A stretch of DNA of 64,000 nt from Pseudomonas psychrophila (GCF_001043005.1 NZ_JYKZ01000003.1:186001-250000); one strand, 5' to 3'. Positions 1 through 8,485 are shown, counted from the stretch's first letter. Program-made: numbers and translations. Notes: generated from the letters alone by a model not told the origin.

Positions 1-192
1 CAAGGCTTGATGGACACCCACGTGATTCAACGCACCGATCCCGAGGCGTTGGCACGCCTGATCCAGGGCGGCTTGATGGATGCATCGTTCTGGATTGCCG
101 AGGCTGACAACCCGCCGCAGCGTCTGGCGGCTGCGCTGGACAGCCTTGACCTGATGTTGCGGGGTTTGTTGCAGGTGCCTCAGGCGCGCTGA
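1..192 (+). CDS. TetR/AcrR-family regulator, C-terminal fragment (cut by left edge)
   Basis: The frame is open from the first base and ends at TGA 190-192, so only the last 63 or so residues are present and the N-terminal DNA-binding domain lies outside the window. The segment is predicted to be all helical, with the pattern (LIQGGLMDASFWIAEADNPP, then LDSLDLMLRGLL) typical of the C-terminal ligand-binding half of TetR-type repressors. That family assignment is inference from the helical pattern. It faces the minus-strand channel gene that follows (convergent, 19 bp between stops). Confidence 0.5.
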   Translation, partial: QGLMDTHVIQRTDPEALARLIQGGLMDASFWIAEADNPPQRLAAALDSLDLMLRGLLQVPQAR

Positions 193-211
193 CGCGACTG
201 AGGCCCAGGCA

Positions 212-997
212 TCAGAAGTGGTACTTGACCAGCAGGCTTGCAGTGTCCTGGTTGGTTTTGAATGAACCGCTGTCTTCGATACCGTATTTGTTTTTCCAGT
301 AGTCGTACTCAACACCTACGTACAACTGCTTGGCGCCCCAGCTCAACGCCTTGCCCAGGTCATATTTGATCTGTGGGTTGAAGTGCAGGTTGGCGTGGTA
401 GGTGCCGCGGGAATTCTGGTCGTTGTCGACCACCCAGTCCATGTAGCCGTCGATCAGCACATCGGAATTGCCCACGGGCAGGGTGTAGGACCACACCGGG
501 GTGATCTGCCAGACGCCTTTGCCAGCACGGTTGCCTTCAGGGAAACGCTGGTAGAAGTTCAACTGGAAGTAGTCAAAGCCCGGCACGTTCAGGTCGAAAC
601 CCGGGCCGATCAGGTAGGCCTCGGTGTCGCCTTCGCCAAACTCGTAAGTCATGGCCAGCAGTACGTCTTTGATCGGGCCAAACTCAAACTTCTGGTCGAA
701 GATTTTGCCGAACGACAAGCGTGGGGTGAATTCGCCGTAATAGGTGTTCGGGCCAACGTTACCGTCTTCTTTACCGTTATAGAAAATACGGTCGAGGAAG
801 AAAAAGTTATCGCCGTACTTCCAGCTGTCAGCGTGCTCGAAGGTGAGGGTTTGCTGAATCTTTGGATTGACCTGGAAGTCTTTGCCATACAAGTAAGTCA
901 GGCTGTTGGTTTGCCATTGCAGCAGGTCGCCGGCGACTGCCGGAGCCCCGCCCAACATGCTCCCCGCAAGCATCAGGCTGGTAAGAGTGCGCTTCAT
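212..997 (-). CDS. Tsx/OmpK-type nucleoside channel outer membrane protein (copy 1)
   Basis: A 261-residue protein of the nucleoside-specific channel (Tsx-like, OmpK) family; such proteins form a 12-strand outer membrane barrel passing nucleosides and related solutes. An N-terminal signal peptide (MKRTLTSLMLAGSMLGG..AVA) precedes the conserved GDLLQWQTNSLTYLYGK start of the mature protein, and the chain ends in aromatic YHF, as barrel proteins do. The frame is open further upstream, but ATG at 997 is chosen because it begins the signal peptide and has GGAG about nine bases before it. It is nearly identical in layout to the next gene, a tandem duplication, and lies beside purine catabolism genes, which suggests uptake of purine nucleosides or related compounds. 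The exact solute is inferred. Confidence 0.88.
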   Translation of the reverse strand: MKRTLTSLMLAGSMLGGAPAVAGDLLQWQTNSLTYLYGKDFQVNPKIQQTLTFEHADSWKYGDNFFFLDRIFYNGKEDGNVGPNTYYGEFTPRLSFGKIFDQKFEFGPIKDVLLAMTYEFGEGDTEAYLIGPGFDLNVPGFDYFQLNFYQRFPEGNRAGKGVWQITPVWSYTLPVGNSDVLIDGYMDWVVDNDQNSRGTYHANLHFNPQIKYDLGKALSWGAKQLYVGVEYDYWKNKYGIEDSGSFKTNQDTASLLVKYHF

Positions 998-1358
998 TCG
1001 GTTAGCTCCAAAAAAGTAAAAAGGTGTGCAGTAGTGAGAACGTGGCGCTCTGTTTTGGCGCCTTGGTCCGTCTTTATAAAACTTGCCCTTACGGTCAGCT
1101 TTATTGTTTAAAGCAAGTACGGGGCCATACCTGTTTGGGGGCCAAAAGAATCCCCCGGCAGTCATCTGACAATCGCGTGAAAGGTGATTGATACAGGCAC
1201 TAAACCTTTGATTTAAAGGCATTAAGTTGGCTTTGAAGTCAGCTTTAAAACAGCACTCGCGTTTGAGCGGCCGCGGAGAATACTGGCTCAGACGTTTGCA
1301 CTCAAGCGCTCTGTTATCACCCGGGTCGAGCGATAACAGAGCGTGCACAGCCTTTAAC
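998..1358 (-). promoter_or_regulatory. Leader/promoter region between the two Tsx-like genes
   Basis: About 360 bases without a convincing gene. Read on the minus strand it carries AACAATAA at 1101-1108, a match to the Hfq/Crc catabolite-repression motif AAnAAnAA, and the GGAG ribosome site for the downstream channel gene. The 378-codon open frame through this stretch has no signal peptide until ATG 997, so I regard it as non-coding. No clear terminator for the upstream copy is visible. Confidence 0.35.
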
Positions 1359-2144
1359 TTAGAAGTGGACTTTGATCAGGGCACTGGCCGTGTTCTGGTT
1401 GGTGTCCAGGCGGCTGCTGCTTTCGATGCCGTACTTGTCTTTCCAGTAACTGTATTCAATCCCCACATACAGCTGTTTCTCACCCAGGTTCAGGGCTTTG
1501 CCCAGGTCATATTTGATCTGAGGGTTGAAGTGCAGGTTGGCGTGATAGGTGCCGCGTGAGTTCTGGTCGTTGTCGACCACCCAGTCCATGTAGCCATCGA
1601 TCAGCAGGTTGGAGCGCCCCAAGGGGATGGTGTAGGAAAACGACGGAGTGATCTGCCAGACCCCGGTGCCAGGGCGTGGCCCCTCGGTATGGCGACGGTA
1701 GAAATTAAGGGTGAAGTAGTTAAAACCCGGCACTGCCAGATCAAAGCCCGGGCCGATCAGATACGCTTCGCTGTCACCTTCGCCGTACTCATAAGTCATG
1801 GCCAGCAACACGTCCTTGATAGGGCCGTACTCAAGCTTCTGGTCGAAGATCTTGCCAAACGACAGGCGTGGGCTGAACTCGCCGTAGTAGGTGTGCGGGC
1901 CTTTGTTGGGGTCATCCTTGCCGTTGTAGAAAATGCGGTCGACAAACAGGAAGTTGTCACCGTATTTCCACTTGTCGGCATGCTCGAAGGTGACGGTTTG
2001 CTGGATCGAGGGGTTGATCGCGAAATTCTTGCCGTAGAGGTAAGTCAGGCTGTTGGTTTGCCACAAAAACAGATCACCTGCCAGGGCCTGACCGGCAGCC
2101 AAAAACCCACCCGCGAGCGTGACGCCCCAGTGTTTGCAGTTCAT
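1359..2144 (-). CDS. Tsx/OmpK-type nucleoside channel outer membrane protein (copy 2)
   Basis: A second 261-residue Tsx-like channel, same length as its neighbour and very similar along its whole length (shared GQWQ/WQTNSLTYLYGK, FEHADKWKYGDNF, PQIKYDLGKAL and NTASALIKVHF blocks). The signal peptide runs MNCKHWGVTLAGGFLAAGQALA with cleavage before GDLFLW. ATG 2144 is preceded by AAAAAAGGAGTTACCC, a strong ribosome site, and directly upstream of that by AACAACAATAA (2159-2169), an Hfq/Crc-type motif that would mask translation under catabolite repression. A REPIN separates it from the NCS2 permease gene upstream. Role in purine or nucleoside entry is inferred from family and position. Confidence 0.88.
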   Translation of the reverse strand: MNCKHWGVTLAGGFLAAGQALAGDLFLWQTNSLTYLYGKNFAINPSIQQTVTFEHADKWKYGDNFLFVDRIFYNGKDDPNKGPHTYYGEFSPRLSFGKIFDQKLEYGPIKDVLLAMTYEYGEGDSEAYLIGPGFDLAVPGFNYFTLNFYRRHTEGPRPGTGVWQITPSFSYTIPLGRSNLLIDGYMDWVVDNDQNSRGTYHANLHFNPQIKYDLGKALNLGEKQLYVGIEYSYWKDKYGIESSSRLDTNQNTASALIKVHF

Positions 2145-2158
2145 GGGTAACTCCTTTT

Positions 2159-2169
2159 TTATTGTTGTT
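2159..2169 (-). promoter_or_regulatory. AAnAAnAA motif (putative Hfq/Crc site) at Tsx copy 2
   Basis: Minus-strand AACAACAATAA immediately 5' of the GGAG ribosome site. The AAnAAnAA motif is the established target of Hfq/Crc translational repression in Pseudomonas; its function here is inferred. Confidence 0.5.
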
Positions 2170-2194
2170 TTCTTAACCAGAAGCGGGTGAATCT

Positions 2195-2280
2195 GTGGGA
2201 GCGAGCCTGCTCGCGATGGCATCAATGCGGACGTTCAGAAATACCGCATCGTTTGCATCGCGAGCAGGCTCGCTCCCACA
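2195..2280. repeat. REPIN (paired inverted REP elements)
   Basis: GTGGGAGCGAGCCTGCTCGCGATGGC is followed about 35 bases later by its near-perfect reverse complement (GCATCGCGAGCAGGCTCGCTCCCAC), the usual Pseudomonas REPIN arrangement. It sits between the NCS2 permease gene and the second Tsx-like gene, where the hairpin could also stabilise or separate transcripts. Confidence 0.92.
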
Positions 2281-2295
2281 AGGGGGGTAGTCGGA

Positions 2296-3660
2296 TCAGT
2301 GCTGATGCACGTGCCCGCTCATGGCTGCGCGCTCGGCGCCGCCTAGTACGTTGAACATCAAGTTCAGGCAGACCGCGCTGACGGCGGCCATGGCGATGCC
2401 GCTGTGGGTGATGGGGTCCATCCACAGTGGCAGGTGGGCGAAGAACTCGGGGCGTACCACCGGGATCAGGCCCATGCCGATGCTCACAGCCACCAGCAAT
2501 TGATTGCGGCGGTCGGCAATGTCGGCTTCCTGGAGAATCTTGATCCCTGTGGCCGCGACCATGCCGAACATGGCGATGGCGGCGCCGCCCAATACCGCAG
2601 GCGGAATGGAGGCCACCAGATACGCGGCCTTTGGCAGCAGGCTCAGGGTGATCAAAAATACACCGGCCATGATCGTCACCGAGCGGCAACGTACGCCGGT
2701 CATTTGCACCAGACCAATGTTCTGGGCGAATGAGGAATGGGTGAAAGTGTTGAAGAAACCGGCAATAAACGACGCCCCGGCATCACACAGCAAGCCACGA
2801 CGCAGCATGCGTGGAGTGACTTCCTGATCGGTGATTTTGCCCAGCGCCAGGAACATTCCGGTGGACTCGACAAAGATGATCACCACCACCAGGCACATCG
2901 AAAGGATCGGGGCCAGGTGAAACTCAGGCATGCCGAAGTGCAGCGGGGTGACGATCTGGAACCAGGGAGTGTTGTCCAGGCCGGAGAGGTCGACCATGCC
3001 AATGGCGCCTGACAGTACATAGCCCAGGGCCATGCCGATCAATACCGAAATGTTGACCCAAAAGCCACGCATGAAGCGGTTGATCAGCAGGATGGTTCCC
3101 AGCACCAGTGCAGCAATGGCCAGATACGTCGGGGAACCGAACTGCGCAGCAGTACTGCCACCACCGGCCCAGTTGACGGCAACGGGGAACAGGGACAAAC
3201 CGATCGAAGTAATCACGGTGCCGGTGACCAGCGGTGGAAAGAAACGAACCACCTTGGACATGAACGGCGCAATGATCATCCCGAAAAAGCCTGCAGCGAT
3301 GGTGGCGCCGAAAATCCCGGTCAGGCCGATACCCGGCATCCCGGCCATAGCCACCATGCTGCCGACGGCGGCAAAACTGGCCCCCATCATGACCGGCATG
3401 CGAATACCCATGGGGCCGATACCCATCGATTGCACGATGGTGGCGACACCCGCTACCAGCAGGTCAGCGTTGATCAAAAAGGCGATTTCTTCCCGACTCA
3501 GGCCTGCGGCTTGTCCGATGATCAACGGCACTGCAACCGCGCCGCCGTACATCAGCAGTACATGCTGCAAACCGACCAGGATCAGTTGCAGCATGGGTAG
3601 CCGCGCCAGCGGGGGCGGCGCGGTTATGGCGGGTATGCGCGGTTCGGATAAATCGGACAT
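2296..3660 (-). CDS. NCS2-family purine permease (probable urate/xanthine:H+ symporter)
   Basis: A 454-residue integral membrane protein of the nucleobase:cation symporter-2 family. The family signs visible are LQHVLLMYGG in the first membrane segment (conserved QH), the repeated GVATIVQSMGIGPMGIRMPVMMGASF loop, and the substrate-site segment near FVESTGMFLALGK and FNTFTHSSFAQNIGLVQMTGV. About 12-14 hydrophobic segments can be counted. ATG 3660 has GAGGTG upstream, and AACAATAA just beyond it. It follows the urate oxidase gene puuD on the same strand, so urate or xanthine is the likely cargo, but NCS2 specificity cannot be read reliably without alignment. Confidence 0.88.
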   Translation of the reverse strand: MSDLSEPRIPAITAPPPLARLPMLQLILVGLQHVLLMYGGAVAVPLIIGQAAGLSREEIAFLINADLLVAGVATIVQSMGIGPMGIRMPVMMGASFAAVGSMVAMAGMPGIGLTGIFGATIAAGFFGMIIAPFMSKVVRFFPPLVTGTVITSIGLSLFPVAVNWAGGGSTAAQFGSPTYLAIAALVLGTILLINRFMRGFWVNISVLIGMALGYVLSGAIGMVDLSGLDNTPWFQIVTPLHFGMPEFHLAPILSMCLVVVIIFVESTGMFLALGKITDQEVTPRMLRRGLLCDAGASFIAGFFNTFTHSSFAQNIGLVQMTGVRCRSVTIMAGVFLITLSLLPKAAYLVASIPPAVLGGAAIAMFGMVAATGIKILQEADIADRRNQLLVAVSIGMGLIPVVRPEFFAHLPLWMDPITHSGIAMAAVSAVCLNLMFNVLGGAERAAMSGHVHQH

Positions 3661-3679
3661 GCAACACCTCGGTCATTTT

Positions 3680-3687
3680 TTATTGTT
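3680..3687 (-). promoter_or_regulatory. AAnAAnAA motif (putative Hfq/Crc site) at NCS2 permease
   Basis: Minus-strand AACAATAA within CACAACAATAAAAAATG, about ten bases before the GAGGTG ribosome site of the NCS2 permease gene. It matches the Pseudomonas catabolite activity motif. Confidence 0.45.
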
Positions 3688-3706
3688 GTGAGCTAGTGGT
3701 GTGTTC

Positions 3707-3735
3707 ATGCGGTCGCAGCATGGCTGCGACCGCAT
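3707..3735. repeat. Perfect 13-bp inverted repeat between puuD and the NCS2 gene
   Basis: ATGCGGTCGCAGC and GCTGCGACCGCAT are separated by three bases, giving a very stable hairpin in the short gap between the puuD stop and the permease leader. There is no T-run, so it is more likely an mRNA-stabilising or attenuating hairpin than a classic terminator. It does not match the REP family seen elsewhere in the window. Confidence 0.7.
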
Positions 3736-3745
3736 AGCGCGTGCG

Positions 3746-5038
3746 TCAGTTGGTCTGGGCTCCTGCACTGATCCAGGCGCCGACCAGATCACGTTCCTGC
3801 TGGGTCATCTGGGTGATGTTGCCCAACGGCATGATCGGGGTGGCGACGGCCTGGGCCTGTATGCGGGGAGCCATGAGCTTGATCTGTTGCGCGGTGTCGA
3901 ACATCACGCCTGCCGGGGCCGCACTGAACAGCGGGCTGGTGGGGGTGGCGGAATGACAAACCGTGCAGCGCTCCTGAATCACTACATGGACTTTTTCGAA
4001 GTCAACGCTGGCCACTGGTGCTGCGGGTGTTGCAGGTGCTGCGGGTGCAGACGGTGGAGCATCCTGCGCCCTGACACCGCCCAGAGCGGTTTCCGGGAGC
4101 GGTTGGTATTTGATTACCTTGGCTGTTTCAGGTGCAGTCGACACCGGCTTTGGACCGGTGACGTACGCCAGGCAGATCATGCCCAGTGCCGCGACAGGCA
4201 GTGTCCAGGCATATTTGTGGCTGTCGTGACGGGTGTTGAAGTAGTGACGCACCAACACCGCGAACACCGCAATCCCGGCCAGGATCAGCCAGTTGTACTG
4301 GCTGCCGTAAGTGCTCGGGAAGTGGTTGCTGATCATGATGAACAGCACCGGCAAGGTGAAGTAGTTGTTGTGACGCGAACGCAGCAGGCCTTTGGCCGGC
4401 AACGCCGGGTCGGGTGTGCGGCCTTCCTTGATCGCGGCGACCAGAGCGCGTTGCGCGGGCATGATGGTGCGGAACACGTTACCGACCATGATGGTGCCGA
4501 TAATGGCGCCCACGTGCAGGTATGCACCGCGCCCGCTGAACACCTTGCTCAGGCCGAACGCTGCCGCAACCAGCAACACAAACAGGACGAAGCCGAGCAA
4601 CGCCGGGCGTTTGCCCAGGGCGGAGTCGCACAGAAAGTCATAAATGAACCAGCCGGCAATCAGCGAACCGATACCGATGGCAACGGCTTCTGGACCGCTC
4701 AGGCTGGAGCCTGGAGCAATCAGGTACAGCGCGGGGTTGAAGTAGAAGACCAGGCAGAGCAGGGCGATGCCTGACATCCAGGTGAAATAGGCTTCCCATT
4801 TAAACCAGTGCAGGTTTTCCGGCATGGTGGGAGGAGCCAACTTGTATTTTTCGAGGTGGTAAATGCCGCCGCCGTGAATCGCCCATAGATCGCCGGCCAG
4901 GCCATCCTTGGGGTTGGCCCGGTTGAGGTTGTTCTCCAGCCAGACGAAATAAAACGATGCGCCGATCCAGGCCACACCCGTGATCATATGAATCCAGCGC
5001 ACGCTCAGATTCAGCCATTCCATTAGATGTGCTTCCAC
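3746..5038 (-). CDS. puuD: Membrane-bound urate oxidase PuuD with C-terminal cytochrome c domain
   Basis: A 430-residue PuuD-type urate hydroxylase, which oxidises urate to 5-hydroxyisourate at the inner membrane and passes electrons to the respiratory chain. The N-terminal part (about 1-290) has some eight membrane helices with the family start WLNLSVRWIHMITGVAWIGASFYF. A linker rich in Ala/Pro leads to a cytochrome c domain with CTVCH haem attachment near residue 357. I use GTG 5038, which has AAGAGGT seven bases upstream; ATG 5023 is an alternative five codons in. Neighbours AllA, Alc, UraD and PuuE on the same strand and UraH across the divergent promoter complete the pathway. Confidence 0.93.
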   Translation of the reverse strand: MEAHLMEWLNLSVRWIHMITGVAWIGASFYFVWLENNLNRANPKDGLAGDLWAIHGGGIYHLEKYKLAPPTMPENLHWFKWEAYFTWMSGIALLCLVFYFNPALYLIAPGSSLSGPEAVAIGIGSLIAGWFIYDFLCDSALGKRPALLGFVLFVLLVAAAFGLSKVFSGRGAYLHVGAIIGTIMVGNVFRTIMPAQRALVAAIKEGRTPDPALPAKGLLRSRHNNYFTLPVLFIMISNHFPSTYGSQYNWLILAGIAVFAVLVRHYFNTRHDSHKYAWTLPVAALGMICLAYVTGPKPVSTAPETAKVIKYQPLPETALGGVRAQDAPPSAPAAPATPAAPVASVDFEKVHVVIQERCTVCHSATPTSPLFSAAPAGVMFDTAQQIKLMAPRIQAQAVATPIMPLGNITQMTQQERDLVGAWISAGAQTN

Positions 5039-5086
5039 AGTCTTTACCTCTTGCCCGTCACTCTTTTATGAGTGTTGGACCTTCTC

Positions 5087-5590
5087 TTATTGGTGGGGGG
5101 CGAGGAACAACAACTGATCCTCTTTGAAGAAATGCTCATCGCAGTTATTGCCTGTGCCACTGCGATCAACCACCAGGAAGTCATCCCGCTTTTCGATCGT
5201 CAGCACCGGATGGTGCCAAACGCCGCGATGGTAATTAATGCCCTGCCTGCCATTACTGACAAAGGCGCGGACCAAGCCTGATACAGGTTCATCGCCAACT
5301 GGCGCGACCACGATCAGAAAGGGGTTGCCGAGCAGCGGTATAAAAGCCTGGCTGCCCAGCGGATGGCGCTCCAGCATGCGTACGGTAAACGGCATGTCCT
5401 GCGCTTGGGCGCGGAAAATGCTGATGATCGCCTTGTCTTCTGGCGTAGCCGTTTCGACCTCTGCCAGACGGTGAAAGCGCATGGTCGAACCGTTATTGAT
5501 CATGAAGTGGTCGCTGCCATCGGTTTCGATTACGTCACCGAAAGGGGCGAAGGCTTCTTTGGTCAGCGGTTCAATCATCAATGTGCGCAT
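5087..5590 (-). CDS. allA: Ureidoglycolate lyase
   Basis: A 167-residue AllA-family enzyme that splits ureidoglycolate into glyoxylate and urea, the last step of the pathway encoded here. The sequence follows the family along its full length: LTKEAFAPFGDVIE, FHRLAEVE, MLERHPLGSQAFIPL, and the cupin-fold NYHRGVWHHPVL. ATG 5590 is used. It lies 48 bases upstream of puuD on the same strand, so cotranscription is likely. Cytoplasmic, no signal peptide. Confidence 0.94.
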   Translation of the reverse strand: MRTLMIEPLTKEAFAPFGDVIETDGSDHFMINNGSTMRFHRLAEVETATPEDKAIISIFRAQAQDMPFTVRMLERHPLGSQAFIPLLGNPFLIVVAPVGDEPVSGLVRAFVSNGRQGINYHRGVWHHPVLTIEKRDDFLVVDRSGTGNNCDEHFFKEDQLLFLAPHQ

Positions 5591-5634
5591 GGTGGTCTTC
5601 TTATTCGGGTTTCTGTGGTGTCAGTTTTTGTCGC

Positions 5635-5704
5635 TATCGCGGGCAAGCCCGCTCCCACCGGGTGAATGCATTTCAAATGTGGGAGCGGGCCTGCCCGCGA
5701 TGGG
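5635..5704. repeat. REPIN between alc and allA
   Basis: ATCGCGGGCAAGCCCGCTCCCAC is followed about 20 bases later by GTGGGAGCGGGCCTGCCCGCGATGGG, an inverted REP pair. The sequence variant (CGGGC core) differs slightly from the GCGAGC variant at 2195. It occupies most of the alc-allA gap. Confidence 0.9.
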
Positions 5705-5712
5705 TTCAGCGC

Positions 5713-6708
5713 TTATTTGGCGACTTTACCCAGTACGCGAATGCGGCTTACACCACCGTCCGGGAACAGGTTCAGGCGAATATGAGTAATGGGGCCGAGG
5801 TTTTTGAGTTGCTCGCTGTAGGTGTGCTCAGCGTGCATCTCCATTTTTTGGCTCGGCAGCAGCTCACGCCAGAACAGCGACTGGGTTTCGATCTGGCTGT
5901 CGGTACCGCCCTTGACGAACGCGCCCTGGATCGAGCAGCTGTCCGGGTAGTTGCCTTTGAAGTGCAGGGTATCAACGATGATTTTTTCAATCTCGCCGGC
6001 ATGGCCCAGAGCCACGATGACCCAGTCATTGCCCGGAGTACGACGGCGTGCGGTTTCCCAACCGTCGCCCATGTTGATGCCGCGACCCGGGTTAAGGATG
6101 TTGCTCATGCGCCCGAAGTGTTCGTCGGAGCAGGCCAGGGCGCGGCCGCCATTCAAGGCAGCTGCCAGGTCGATCTGCTCGTTGTCGCCCACCGCCGACC
6201 AGTCACGGAACGGCACGCCATACACACGCAGACGTGCTACGCCGCCATCCGGGTAGATGTTGAAGCGCAGGTGGCTGAAGGCCTGGTCATTGCTGATTTC
6301 GTGGTAGTGATGGCTGTTGCCTTGCAGCTCGACAGCCGACAGCACTTCAACCCACTGGGTGTTTTCGTTGGGTTCGCCCGAGGCCAGGAAACAGGCTTCC
6401 AGCGAGGCAGACGGCGGAAAGTTGCCGGTGAAGAATGAAGTGTCGATGTCCACACCCTTGATCGAGCCCGGAACGCCAAGGCGGATCACTGCGCTGTCAT
6501 AGCCTTCGAAGCGCTTGCGACGGGACTCCCAGCCGTCCATCCACTTGCCGTTGTCATCGAAAACGCCCTCCTTCCATACGGCCGGGGTAGGCTGGAACAG
6601 GCGGTTGGCGTCGGCGAACCAGTCATCGGTGACCGAAACGATTTTGGTGCCCAGGCGGGCATCGGCCAGGTTGACGAACTTCTCGAAAGGTACGGCGTAA
6701 GCTTTCAT
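5713..6708 (-). CDS. alc: Allantoicase
   Basis: A 331-residue allantoicase, hydrolysing allantoate to ureidoglycolate and urea. The two internal repeats of the family are visible: the first around [21 protein letters not shown] with [15 protein letters not shown], the second around [21 protein letters not shown] with [15 protein letters not shown]; each ends in a [19 protein letters not shown] segment. Length is normal for the bacterial family. It sits between uraD and allA on the minus strand as part of the urate degradation unit. Confidence 0.95.
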   Translation of the reverse strand: MKAYAVPFEKFVNLADARLGTKIVSVTDDWFADANRLFQPTPAVWKEGVFDDNGKWMDGWESRRKRFEGYDSAVIRLGVPGSIKGVDIDTSFFTGNFPPSASLEACFLASGEPNENTQWVEVLSAVELQGNSHHYHEISNDQAFSHLRFNIYPDGGVARLRVYGVPFRDWSAVGDNEQIDLAAALNGGRALACSDEHFGRMSNILNPGRGINMGDGWETARRRTPGNDWVIVALGHAGEIEKIIVDTLHFKGNYPDSCSIQGAFVKGGTDSQIETQSLFWRELLPSQKMEMHAEHTYSEQLKNLGPITHIRLNLFPDGGVSRIRVLGKVAK

Positions 6709-6769
6709 TCTTCTTGTCTGCCTTTAAATAAGTGGCTGGAGATGCGTCATCGGCAGGTGCCGATTCGGC

Positions 6770-7285
6770 TTAGAGCTGGAGTAATCGGAACAGGGCAATC
6801 TTGTTGATTTCTGCCAACGCGCATTTGAACTCGACGTCTGCCGGGTTATGGATGCGGGTCTCGAACGCGGCGAGGATCTGGTGCCGGTCGCTGCCTTTTA
6901 CCGCCATGATGAAGGGAAACTTGAACTTGGCTTTGTAGGCCTCGTTCAGCTCGGTGAAGCGTTGAAACTCTTCGGCCGTGCATTGGTGAATACCGGCGCC
7001 AGCTTGTTCATGGGTGCTGGCTTCGGTGAGTTGGCCCTGGACGGCTGCTTTGCCGGCCAGGTCCGGGTGAGCATTGATCAGTGCCAGCTGGCTGGCGTGA
7101 TCGGCGCTCAACAACAGGTCACTCATGCGCTGGTGCAGGGTTTCGATTTGATCGACGCTGCTGTCCAGGCCCAGGTCATAAGCTTTTTCGGCTACCCAGG
7201 GCGAGTGTTCGTAGATATCGGCAAAGGCTGCCACGAACGCTTCACGGCTCAGTTGTGAAGGCTTGAGGGTCTTGAAGGCGCTCAT
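6770..7285 (-). CDS. uraD: OHCU decarboxylase
   Basis: A 171-residue 2-oxo-4-hydroxy-4-carboxy-5-ureidoimidazoline decarboxylase that converts OHCU to S-allantoin. The helical family core is present with INAHPDLAGKAA (catalytic His) and HEQAGAG (Glu), and the FKFPFIMAVKG segment. The start codon overlaps the stop of puuE (ATGA), so translation of the two is likely coupled. The product of UraH is its substrate, which explains their shared locus. Confidence 0.95.
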   Translation of the reverse strand: MSAFKTLKPSQLSREAFVAAFADIYEHSPWVAEKAYDLGLDSSVDQIETLHQRMSDLLLSADHASQLALINAHPDLAGKAAVQGQLTEASTHEQAGAGIHQCTAEEFQRFTELNEAYKAKFKFPFIMAVKGSDRHQILAAFETRIHNPADVEFKCALAEINKIALFRLLQL

Positions 7286-8211
7286 TTGGCTGTCTCTGCA
7301 ACAAAAGGGTGGGTGGCGTGCCAGTGGCGGGCGATGTCCACCCGGCGGGTGAACCAGACCTGTTCATGACCCTTGGCGTATTCAATGAAGCGCTTGAGGG
7401 CGGCGAGACGCGCAGGGCGGCCAATGAGGCGGCAATGCAGGCCGATGGATAGCATTTTCGGCGACTCTGCGCCTTCGGCGTACAGCACATCGAAAGCATC
7501 CTTGAGGTACTGGAAGAATTGCTCGCCGGTGTTGAAACCCTGCACCTGGGTGAATCGCATGTCATTGGTGTCCAGGGTGTAAGGGATCACCAGATGCGGC
7601 TTGCCGGTAGGGTTGTTGGGCTCCCAGTAAGGCAGGTCGTCGTCATAGGTGTCGCAGTCGTACAGGAAACCGCCTTCTTCCATCACCAGGCGCCGTGTAT
7701 TGGGGCCGGTGCGTCCGGTGTACCAACCCAGCGGGCGTTCACCGCTGATGTCGGTGAGGATGCGGATGGCTTCGAGCATGTGTTCACGCTCAAGGGCTTC
7801 ATCCATGTACTGGTAGTCGATCCAGCGATACCCGTGGCTGCAAATCTCATGCCCGGCGGCCACCATGGCGCGGATCACATCCGGATGGCGCTGGGCGGCC
7901 ATCGCGACTGCAAATACAGTCAGCGGGATATCAAACTCGCGAAACAGCTTGAGTACACGCCATACGCCTGCGCGGCTGCCGTACTCGTAGAGAGACTCCA
8001 TGCTCATGTTGCGCTCGCCTTGCAGCGGCTGCGCCGAGACCATTTCGGACAGGAAAGCTTCAGACTCCTTGTCGCCGTGGAGAATGTTGCGCTCGCCGCC
8101 TTCTTCGTAGTTGAGTACGAAAGACAGGGCGATACGGGCGTTGTCCGGCCAATGCGGATGCGGGGGGTTGGGACCGTAACCAATCAGGTCGCGTGGGTAG
8201 TCAGCGCTCAC
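7282..8211 (-). CDS. puuE: PuuE-type allantoinase (polysaccharide-deacetylase fold)
   Basis: A 309-residue NodB-fold allantoinase, the metal-independent type that opens allantoin to allantoate. Family signs are DYPRDLIGYGPNPPHPHWP at the start, SFVLNYEEGGERN, the EICSHGYRWIDYQ motif and GLHCRLIGRPARL near the end. The frame is open 18 codons further, but GTG 8211 is preferred: it has AAGGAAG six bases before it and the resulting length matches the family. AACAATAA lies just upstream of that ribosome site. First gene of the minus-strand puuE-uraD-alc-allA-puuD-permease series. Confidence 0.94.
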   Translation of the reverse strand: MSADYPRDLIGYGPNPPHPHWPDNARIALSFVLNYEEGGERNILHGDKESEAFLSEMVSAQPLQGERNMSMESLYEYGSRAGVWRVLKLFREFDIPLTVFAVAMAAQRHPDVIRAMVAAGHEICSHGYRWIDYQYMDEALEREHMLEAIRILTDISGERPLGWYTGRTGPNTRRLVMEEGGFLYDCDTYDDDLPYWEPNNPTGKPHLVIPYTLDTNDMRFTQVQGFNTGEQFFQYLKDAFDVLYAEGAESPKMLSIGLHCRLIGRPARLAALKRFIEYAKGHEQVWFTRRVDIARHWHATHPFVAETAK

Positions 8212-8222
8212 TACAGTCTTCC

Positions 8223-8230
8223 TTATTGTT
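8223..8230 (-). promoter_or_regulatory. AAnAAnAA motif (putative Hfq/Crc site) at puuE
   Basis: Minus-strand AACAATAA directly adjoining the AAGGAAG ribosome site of puuE. A single site here could repress the first gene of the whole urate unit. Confidence 0.5.
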
Positions 8231-8278
8231 CGTGTTAACAGTCGATTGGCCAGACCTGGCGTCACTGCGATGGCCTGA

Positions 8279-8288
8279 TTGTATACAA
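8279..8288. promoter_or_regulatory. TTGTATACAA palindrome (putative purine operator, puuE side)
   Basis: A perfect 10-bp palindrome in the divergent puuE/uraH region, about 70 bases before the puuE start codon. An almost identical palindrome lies at 8474-8483 and another perfect one at 11249-11260 before the AzgA gene; none was noticed elsewhere. The form resembles GntR- or LacI-type operators, but the cognate regulator is not identified in the window. Confidence 0.55.
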
Positions 8289-8471
8289 CTTTATAATCTA
8301 TTTGTAACCCTGATTTTATCTATTTCTACCATGCTTCGCGCCTCAAGGGTACTTGCAAGAAACCTGCCTGATTGGTCAGCTTATGGATAAGAAGTCTGCT
8401 AACCCTGCGGCTTTGACAGTAAATACCGTGCAGGCGGCGTGGCTCAAGGGTTGGCTGAAATTGTGCTTTTT

Positions 8472-8485
8472 AATTGTGTACAATT
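8472..8485. promoter_or_regulatory. AATTGTGTACAATT palindrome (putative purine operator, uraH side)
   Basis: Inverted arms AATTGT/ACAATT around GT, one base different from the TTGTATACAA core at 8279. It lies about 100 bases upstream of the uraH start, so it could control uraH while the 8279 site controls puuE. Assignment is inference from the shared core. Confidence 0.5.

Noticed and set aside
383..1111. Long plus-strand frame of 242 codons opposite the first Tsx-like gene
   Set aside because: Antisense shadow of a high-GC coding region; the minus strand encodes a well recognised channel protein with signal peptide.
3701..4774. 357-codon plus-strand frame opposite puuD
   Set aside because: Composition (Cys/His/Arg/Gln-rich, no fold) is typical of an antisense frame; puuD on the other strand is certain.
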